Part shown: piece by piece, positions 59,097 through 64,000 of the stretch | Position numbering within the stretch: the first letter of the stretch is position 1 | Layout: every line of letters begins with the position of its first letter | Origin: an uncultured Clostridia bacterium | GTDB lineage: Bacteria; Bacillota; Clostridia; Oscillospirales; Acutalibacteraceae | Reading direction: 5' to 3' | Assembly (NCBI GenBank): GCA_945912145.1 | Contig: CAMEBF010000005.1 | Location: 1 to 64,000, forward strand | DNA: 64,000 bases | Translations under genes and position numbers: made by a program | The notes under the pieces: model-generated | What the model saw: only the letters and a program-made list of their open reading frames with translations | The model's database searches: none | Told to the model about the DNA's origin: nothing

Positions 59097-59188
59097 CAAG
59101 TCCCTCTTGACAGGGACTGTTTTTTTATGGTATGTTTAGTAAGAAAAGTTATACAAATCATACTTTTATCACAAAGGAGACAGCAAAA

Positions 59189-59413
59189 ATGGACACACCG
59201 CAGGGAAAATATTTATGGACAGCGAAGGTCGGCGAAAAGGGACAGATCGTAATCCCAAAGGAAGCGAGAACGCTTTTCAAAATCAATCCCGGCGATACGG
59301 TTCTTCTGCTCGGCGATGTTGACAGAGGCATCGCGCTGGTCAATTATGAGGGGTATATGAAATTTGCCGAGGAGATTCTTGCCGCAGGTCGGGAAGCGGG
59401 GAATGACGCATGA
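59189..59413 (+). CDS. AbrB-family regulator of the adjacent ABC transporter
   Basis: The 74-residue protein has a SpoVT-AbrB domain with WTAKVGEKGQIVIPKEARTL and FKINPGDTVLLLGD. Small proteins of this kind often sit in front of ABC exporter genes in Firmicutes and control them. ATG 59189 has AAAGGAGAC upstream. A TTGACA at about 59107 may be the -35 of its promoter, with a poor -10. It overlaps the ATPase gene by four bases. Confidence 0.88.
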   Translation: MDTPQGKYLWTAKVGEKGQIVIPKEARTLFKINPGDTVLLLGDVDRGIALVNYEGYMKFAEEILAAGREAGNDA

Positions 59414-60138
59414 TTGCGATCGAAACCAAAAATCTCACAAAACGCTTCAAGGAGCGTACTGCCGTCGATTCGCTTTCTCTGACCGTGGAACAGGGGGAAA
59501 TCTTTGCTCTGCTCGGTCAGAACGGCGCGGGAAAATCCACCACGATCCGGATGCTTTCCTGCCTGACGGCGCCGACGTCGGGCGACGCGTTTGTTTTCGG
59601 GCACAGCGTCGTTTCGGACGAACAGAACGTGAAAAAGATGATCAATGTCTCGCCGCAGGAGACGGCGGTCGCGCCGAAGCTGTCCGTCCGTGAAAATCTC
59701 GAGCTGACCGCGAGACTGTACGGCATGGATAAAAAAACGGCAAGGGAGAAGACGGAGGAAATACTTCACGGTTTCTCGCTTCTTGATCGCGCGTCGGAGC
59801 GCGCCAAAAAGCTTTCCGGCGGTATGCAGCGCAAACTCAGCCTCGCGATGGCGCTCATTTCCGAGCCAAAGGTGCTGTTTCTCGATGAGCCGACCGTCGG
59901 TCTGGACGTCCGGGCAAGGCGAGAGCTCTGGAAGCTGATCGAATCGCTCAAGGGAAGCATGACCATTCTGCTCACAACGCATTATCTGGAGGAAGCCGAA
60001 GCGCTCGCCGACCGCATGGTTATGATGAACGGCGGCAAAGCGGCTGCATTGGGCACGGCGGCACAGATCAAAGAAGCCGCCGGAACAGACGATTTTGAAG
60101 AGGCGTTTCTGCGCCTGACAGAGGAGGGGAGAGCATGA
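59410..60138 (+). CDS. ABC transporter ATP-binding protein
   Basis: The 242-residue ATPase has Walker A GQNGAGKSTTIRM, the Q-loop SPQET, the signature LSGGMQRKLSLAM, Walker B VLFLDEPTVGLD and the H-loop LTTHYLEEAE. It is of the drug or lipid exporter (DrrA-like) type. It is coupled by four-base overlaps to the AbrB-like gene before and the permease gene after. Confidence 0.94.
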   Translation: MIAIETKNLTKRFKERTAVDSLSLTVEQGEIFALLGQNGAGKSTTIRMLSCLTAPTSGDAFVFGHSVVSDEQNVKKMINVSPQETAVAPKLSVRENLELTARLYGMDKKTAREKTEEILHGFSLLDRASERAKKLSGGMQRKLSLAMALISEPKVLFLDEPTVGLDVRARRELWKLIESLKGSMTILLTTHYLEEAEALADRMVMMNGGKAAALGTAAQIKEAAGTDDFEEAFLRLTEEGRA

Positions 60139-60869
60139 GACTGTCTGCGTTTGCGTCGCGTGTCGCGAAAGAGATCATCCGTGATCCGTTGAGTATCGTA
60201 TTCGGCGTCGGGTTTCCCGTCGTGCTGCTGATTTTTATGACGCTGCTGAAAAAATCCGTTCGCGGTATGCCGGCTGAGATGTTCACGCTTGAAACCTTCA
60301 CGCCGGGCATGATCGTTTTCGGGCTGTCGTTTCTCATGCTGTTTCTCGGTATGCTCGTCATGAACGACCGCAATTCGTCTTTTCTGCCGCGTCTGTACGC
60401 GTCGCCGATGACGGCGGCGGATTACGTCTTCGGCTATCTGCTGCCCATGATTCCTTTGGGGCTTCTGCAAACGGTTTTCTGCTTTGTCACAGCGGTGATT
60501 TTAGGGTTGAAGCCGGGCGTTTCCATGCTCGCCGTTTTGGGACTTATGATCCCCGTGACGCTGATGTTCGCTTCATTGGGACTGCTGCTCGGTGCGGTTT
60601 TCAGCACGCCGGCTCTCAACGGCGTCGGTTCGATTATCATCAATCTCTCCGCGCTGTTGAGCGGAACCTGGTTCAGCCTCGAGATGGTCGGCGGCAAATT
60701 CAGAACCTTCTGTCTTTGCCTGCCGTTTGCGCACGCCGTGAATGCCGTTTCCGGCGCGATGACGGGCAATTTCGACGGCCTTGCGGTCGATCTCGTCTGG
60801 ATTTTCGGCTATACGGCACTTTTCCTGATTCTCGGCGCGCTGATCTTCCGCAAACGAATGAAAAATTGA
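60135..60869 (+). CDS. ABC-2 type transporter permease
   Basis: The 244-residue membrane protein has six hydrophobic segments and the ABC-2 permease layout, with LPRLYASPMTAADYVFGYLLP before the second helix and LPFAHAVNAVSGAMTG near the end. With the ATPase it forms an exporter of unknown substrate. It overlaps the ATPase gene by four bases. A terminator follows. Confidence 0.92.
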   Translation: MRLSAFASRVAKEIIRDPLSIVFGVGFPVVLLIFMTLLKKSVRGMPAEMFTLETFTPGMIVFGLSFLMLFLGMLVMNDRNSSFLPRLYASPMTAADYVFGYLLPMIPLGLLQTVFCFVTAVILGLKPGVSMLAVLGLMIPVTLMFASLGLLLGAVFSTPALNGVGSIIINLSALLSGTWFSLEMVGGKFRTFCLCLPFAHAVNAVSGAMTGNFDGLAVDLVWIFGYTALFLILGALIFRKRMKN

Positions 60870-60881
60870 AGAAAGCAAAAA

Positions 60882-60907
60882 AAGTCCGTTTGCGCGGGCT
60901 TTTTTTC
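60882..60907 (+). terminator. Rho-independent terminator
   Basis: AGTCCG (60883-60888) pairs with CGGGCT (one G-T pair), followed by a long T run. Confidence 0.75.
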
Positions 60908-60948
60908 TTTTGCCTGTAAAAATCCGTTCAGACCGGAGTCGTTCCTTA

Positions 60949-60977
60949 TTGACATCTTCACCGTTTGGGTATATACT
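60949..60977 (+). promoter_or_regulatory. promoter of the isomerase-argH group
   Basis: A perfect TTGACA (60949-60954) and TATACT (60972-60977) are 17 bases apart. Confidence 0.8.
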
Positions 60978-61009
60978 TATAGTGATTATATATAGGCAGG
61001 AGTGTTTTT

Positions 61010-61861
61010 ATGTTTCAGTTCCCCATCGGCGTCATCATTGACAGCTTCAAATGCGATCTGCGCGAAGCCGTTGTCAAGGCGGCAAAGCTCGGTGCGCAAG
61101 GCATTCAGGTATATGCGTCACGCGGCGAAATGGCGCCCGAAAATCTGACGCACGAAAAGAGAAAGGAATTTGTCAGTCTTGTCCGCGATAACGGTCTTGT
61201 GATCTCCGCTCTGTGCGGCGATTTGGGCGGCGGCGGATTCACCGTTCCCGAAAATAATAAATGGAAAGTCGAAAAATCCAAAGAGATTCTTGATATGGCG
61301 AAGGAAATGGGCGTTGACATTGTCACGACCCATATCGGCGTCGTGCCGGAGGATCCGGAGCACGATCGCTATAAGATCATGCAGGAGGCGTGCTATCAGC
61401 TTGCGGAATACGCCGATCAGCTCGGCTCGCATTTTGCCGTCGAGACCGGCCCCGAAACGTCGGCAACGCTCAAAAAGTTCCTCGATTCGCTTGGCTCCAA
61501 GGGCGTCGGCGTCAATTTAGATCCTGCCAATCTCGTCATGGTCACGGGAGACGATCCCGTCGGCGCGGTACATAATCTCAAGGATTACATCGTGCACACC
61601 CATGCGAAGGACGGCAAACAGCTCTTCTGGCGCGATCCTGAGATCGTCTACGGCATCAAGAAGGACGTCATCGTGACGGATTCCTCCTTTATCGAAGTGC
61701 CGCTCGGCGAAGGCAGCGTCGATTTTCCGGCGTATCTGAAGGCGCTCGAAGAGATCGGCTACCGCGGATTCCTCACCATCGAACGCGAGGTCGGCGACGA
61801 TCCGGCGGCTGACATCGGCTCTGCCGTCGTCTTCCTGCGGGACATCATTGCGAAAAATTAA
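61010..61861 (+). CDS. sugar phosphate isomerase/epimerase (xylose isomerase-like TIM barrel)
   Basis: The 283-residue protein has the AP_endonuc_2 fold with metal-site residues in HIGVVPED, AVETGPETS, NLDPANLV, HTHAKDG and TIEREVGDD. Members act on sugars or inositols; the exact substrate is unknown. AGGAGT lies before the ATG. It precedes argH by 18 bases and shares its promoter, without an obvious metabolic link. Confidence 0.88.
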   Translation: MFQFPIGVIIDSFKCDLREAVVKAAKLGAQGIQVYASRGEMAPENLTHEKRKEFVSLVRDNGLVISALCGDLGGGGFTVPENNKWKVEKSKEILDMAKEMGVDIVTTHIGVVPEDPEHDRYKIMQEACYQLAEYADQLGSHFAVETGPETSATLKKFLDSLGSKGVGVNLDPANLVMVTGDDPVGAVHNLKDYIVHTHAKDGKQLFWRDPEIVYGIKKDVIVTDSSFIEVPLGEGSVDFPAYLKALEEIGYRGFLTIEREVGDDPAADIGSAVVFLRDIIAKN

Positions 61862-61879
61862 CACAGTTAGGACAGGATT

Positions 61880-63253
61880 ATGAAACTTTGGGCAGGACGC
61901 TTCTCCAAAGAAGCCGACAAAATTACAAATGATTTTAACGCATCCATCGGTACGGATAAAAGAATGTACCGCGAGGATATTGAGGGGAGTATCGCCCATG
62001 CGGCGATGCTCGGCAAGCAGGGCATTATTTCACCCGAAGATGCCGACGCGATTATCGGCGGTCTGAACGCAATCAAAAGTGAGATCGAAAGCGGCAAACT
62101 GGAAATTGACCCGACGGCGGAGGACATTCACACCTTTGTTGAGGGGGAGCTGACGCGCCGCATCGGCGACGCCGGCAAACGCCTGCATACCGCGAGAAGC
62201 CGGAACGATCAGGTCGCGCTGGATATTCGGCTGAATCTGATGAAAGAATGCGACGCGGTGGACGAGCTGCTGCATCACATCATCGGCACGCTGGCCGATA
62301 TGGGCGAACGCTATGCCGACGCCGTCATGGCGGGCTATACGCATTTGCAGCGTGCGCAGCCTGTGACATTCGGGCATTATATGCTTGCGTACGCCGAAAT
62401 GTTTTTGCGTGACCGTGAGCGTCTGGCGGACTGCAAAAAACGCATGGCGCGTTCTCCTTTAGGCGCCTGCGCGCTCGCCGGCACGACCTATCCGACGGAT
62501 CGCTATCAGACGGCGGAAGCACTCGGTCTTTCCGACATCTGCCACAATTCGCTTGATGCCGTTTCCGACCGCGATTTCATCATCGAGCTATCCTCGTGTC
62601 TGTCGATCATTGCGGTGCATCTCTCGCGTTTTTCCGAAGAGATCATTCTCTGGTGCTCGCATGAATTTCGCTATATTGAGCTTGACGACGCGTTTTCGAC
62701 CGGTTCGAGTATTATGCCGCAAAAGAAAAATCCCGACATCGCCGAGCTGGTGCGCGGCAAGACGGGACGCGTTTTCGGCGATCTTGTGACGATTCTGACG
62801 GTCATGAAGGGGATTCCTCTCGCTTATAATAAGGATATGCAGGAGGATAAGGACTGCATTTTCGACGCCGTCGATACCGTCAAGGCGTGTTTGACGGCGT
62901 TTATCCCGATGCTCGAAACGATGACGGTCAAGACCGACAATCTCCGTAAGGCTGCTGCCGGCGGTTTTATCAACGCGACGGACTGTGCCGATTATCTTGT
63001 ATCAAAAGGTCTGCCGTTCCGCGACGCTTATAAGATCACGGGTAGTCTCGTGGCGTTGTGCATTGAGAAGAACACGACGCTTGAAGACTTGCCGCTTGAC
63101 GAATACAAGCAATTCTCTCCCGCATTTGACGAGGGAGTCTATGATGCGGTCAATCTCGACCGTTGCGTAAAAGGACGCACTTCGCAGGGCGGTCCTGCGC
63201 CTGAAAATGTCCGCGCCGAAGCCAAACGGGTACGGGAGCTTCTGGCACGATGA
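61880..63253 (+). CDS. argH: argininosuccinate lyase
   Basis: ArgH splits argininosuccinate into arginine and fumarate. The 457-residue protein starts KLWAGRFSKEADKITNDFNA, has RSRNDQVALDIRL, HLQRAQPVTFGHY with the active-site His, and the superfamily signature GSSIMPQKKNPD. Family length is normal. Its stop overlaps the next start (ATGA). No other arginine gene is in the window. Confidence 0.97.
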   Translation: MKLWAGRFSKEADKITNDFNASIGTDKRMYREDIEGSIAHAAMLGKQGIISPEDADAIIGGLNAIKSEIESGKLEIDPTAEDIHTFVEGELTRRIGDAGKRLHTARSRNDQVALDIRLNLMKECDAVDELLHHIIGTLADMGERYADAVMAGYTHLQRAQPVTFGHYMLAYAEMFLRDRERLADCKKRMARSPLGACALAGTTYPTDRYQTAEALGLSDICHNSLDAVSDRDFIIELSSCLSIIAVHLSRFSEEIILWCSHEFRYIELDDAFSTGSSIMPQKKNPDIAELVRGKTGRVFGDLVTILTVMKGIPLAYNKDMQEDKDCIFDAVDTVKACLTAFIPMLETMTVKTDNLRKAAAGGFINATDCADYLVSKGLPFRDAYKITGSLVALCIEKNTTLEDLPLDEYKQFSPAFDEGVYDAVNLDRCVKGRTSQGGPAPENVRAEAKRVRELLAR

Positions 63254-64000
63254 GACGCAGAAAATCGGATGTAAGCGGCTCGAGATCCATAAAAGACCGG
63301 TTCTACGCCGTATCGTATACGCGGATTATTGCCTCCGGCTATCTGCTGCTCGTTTTGCTCGGCACGTTTCTGCTGATGCTGCCTGTCGCCGCAAAGTCGG
63401 GTGAATGGACGTCCTTTGCCGATGCGCTGACGACGGCGACATCCGCCTCATGTGTGACGGGGCTTGTTGTTTTCGATACGTTTACGCATTGGTCGCTTTT
63501 CGGGCAGTTCGTGCTACTTGGGCTGATCCAGATCGGCGGACTCGGGTATATGACGATTATCACGCTGTTTTCGCTGCTCATCGGACGCAAGATCGGGCTG
63601 CGTGAACGCGGGCTTCTGAAAGAAAGCACGAACGCTCTCTCGTTCAGCGGTCTGATTTCCCTGACGAAAAAGATTATCATAGGCACGGTGCTGTTTGAAC
63701 TAAGCGGTGCGGTGCTCCTCTCGGTTCGCTTTATACCGCTTTTCGGGCCGAAACGGGGTATCTATTACGGCGTTTTCCATGCTGTTTCCGCGTTCTGTAA
63801 CGCCGGATTCGATCTGATGGGCGTGCTCGAGCCCTACAGCTCTCTGACGCATTTTTCCGATGATGCCTATGTCCTGCTGACGCTCAGCTTCCTGATTTTT
63901 ATCGGCGGTATCGGCTTTATCGTGTGGGACGATTTTCTCAAACACCGTTTTCATCTTCGCAAATACCGTCTGCACTCTAAAATTGTGTTAGCGACAAGCA
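63250..64000 (+). CDS. TrkH/KtrB-type potassium transporter subunit (partial)
   Basis: This gene runs off the right edge; 250 codons are seen. The product is a membrane subunit for K+ or Na+-linked K+ uptake. It starts MRRRKSDVSGSRSIKDRFYA, then the first pore repeat with the filter region TATSASCVTGLVVFDT, the block GQFVLLGLIQIGGLGYMTI typical of KtrB and the second pore repeat HAVSAFCNAGFDLMG. The ATG at 63250 overlaps the argH stop. A KtrA/TrkA partner may follow outside the window. Confidence 0.92.
   Translation, partial: MRRRKSDVSGSRSIKDRFYAVSYTRIIASGYLLLVLLGTFLLMLPVAAKSGEWTSFADALTTATSASCVTGLVVFDTFTHWSLFGQFVLLGLIQIGGLGYMTIITLFSLLIGRKIGLRERGLLKESTNALSFSGLISLTKKIIIGTVLFELSGAVLLSVRFIPLFGPKRGIYYGVFHAVSAFCNAGFDLMGVLEPYSSLTHFSDDAYVLLTLSFLIFIGGIGFIVWDDFLKHRFHLRKYRLHSKIVLATS

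Overview
This window looks like a chromosomal piece of a spore-forming gut clostridium, most likely an uncultured Oscillospiraceae/Ruminococcaceae relative. The grounds are a sigma-K gene, type I dockerins on secreted proteins, class B-type sortases, ECF vitamin-transporter S components, SAM-I and FMN riboswitches of Firmicutes type, many TTG/GTG starts with strong Shine-Dalgarno sites, and roughly balanced GC content. No rRNA or tRNA gene was recognised. Taxonomy is inference from gene content.

Layout. 1-2.8 kb: two small lipoproteins around a secreted dockerin protein with a duplicated C-terminal domain. 2.9-5.2 kb (minus): metK under a SAM-I riboswitch and ribU under an FMN riboswitch, each with promoter and terminator visible. 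5.2-7.3 kb: a glycoside hydrolase family 2 gene between two copies of a MITE-like hairpin repeat. 7.3-10.7 kb: bioY with a BirA operator overlapping its promoter, birA, a probably leaderless SDR gene and a lipoprotein. 10.7-13.0 kb: feoAB. 13.1-15.6 kb: two small regulators, a C-terminally truncated MocR regulator and a divergent ECF S component. 15.6-17.2 kb: gene debris and two phage head-gene remnants. 17.2-26.5 kb: a 20-repeat type I-C CRISPR array that abuts the phage remnant directly, then a complete cas3-5-8-7-4-1-2 operon on the minus strand. 26.5-32.1 kb: sigK, an FMN-binding protein, a lysozyme-like/SH3/dockerin protein, a phosphodiester glycosidase, small Cys-rich proteins, a leaderless YgjP-like metallopeptidase and a SecB-like protein. 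32.2-36.2 kb: a sialic acid operon with two aldolase paralogues, an anomerase, NanE and NanK. 36.3-39.4 kb: a membrane metallophosphatase, a HIT protein and a GrpB-pyrophosphatase fusion. 39.4-53.8 kb: a long minus-strand run with lysC, hom, dockerin protein, galE, permuted SpoIID-dockerin, a membrane-tailed CinA-like protein, two sortases, pncC and an FAD protein, then a sortase-substrate-like vWA protein and an alpha-L-fucosidase. 53.9-59.1 kb: zapA, dut, dnaD, dnaI-like loader, rsmA, tmk, YkvA-like and GNAT. 59.2-64 kb: an AbrB-ABC exporter operon, a sugar-phosphate isomerase, argH and the start of ktrB/trkH.

How it fits together. Sialic acid catabolism, an intracellular fucosidase and a GH2 enzyme suggest use of host mucin or milk-type glycans. 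Dockerin proteins, sortases and an IPQTG-tailed vWA protein indicate an elaborate cell surface, but no cohesin lies in this window.

Most unusual items: (1) a SpoIID/LytB domain whose motifs appear in circularly permuted order, fused to a dockerin; (2) a degenerate CinA-like protein with a C-terminal membrane anchor between that gene and two sortases; (3) a GrpB-inorganic pyrophosphatase fusion; (4) a CRISPR array whose trailer end truncates a phage scaffold gene, with an internal block of variant repeats and a duplicated cas1/cas2 junction; (5) two promoters placed so that the start codon falls at the expected +1, implying leaderless mRNAs.
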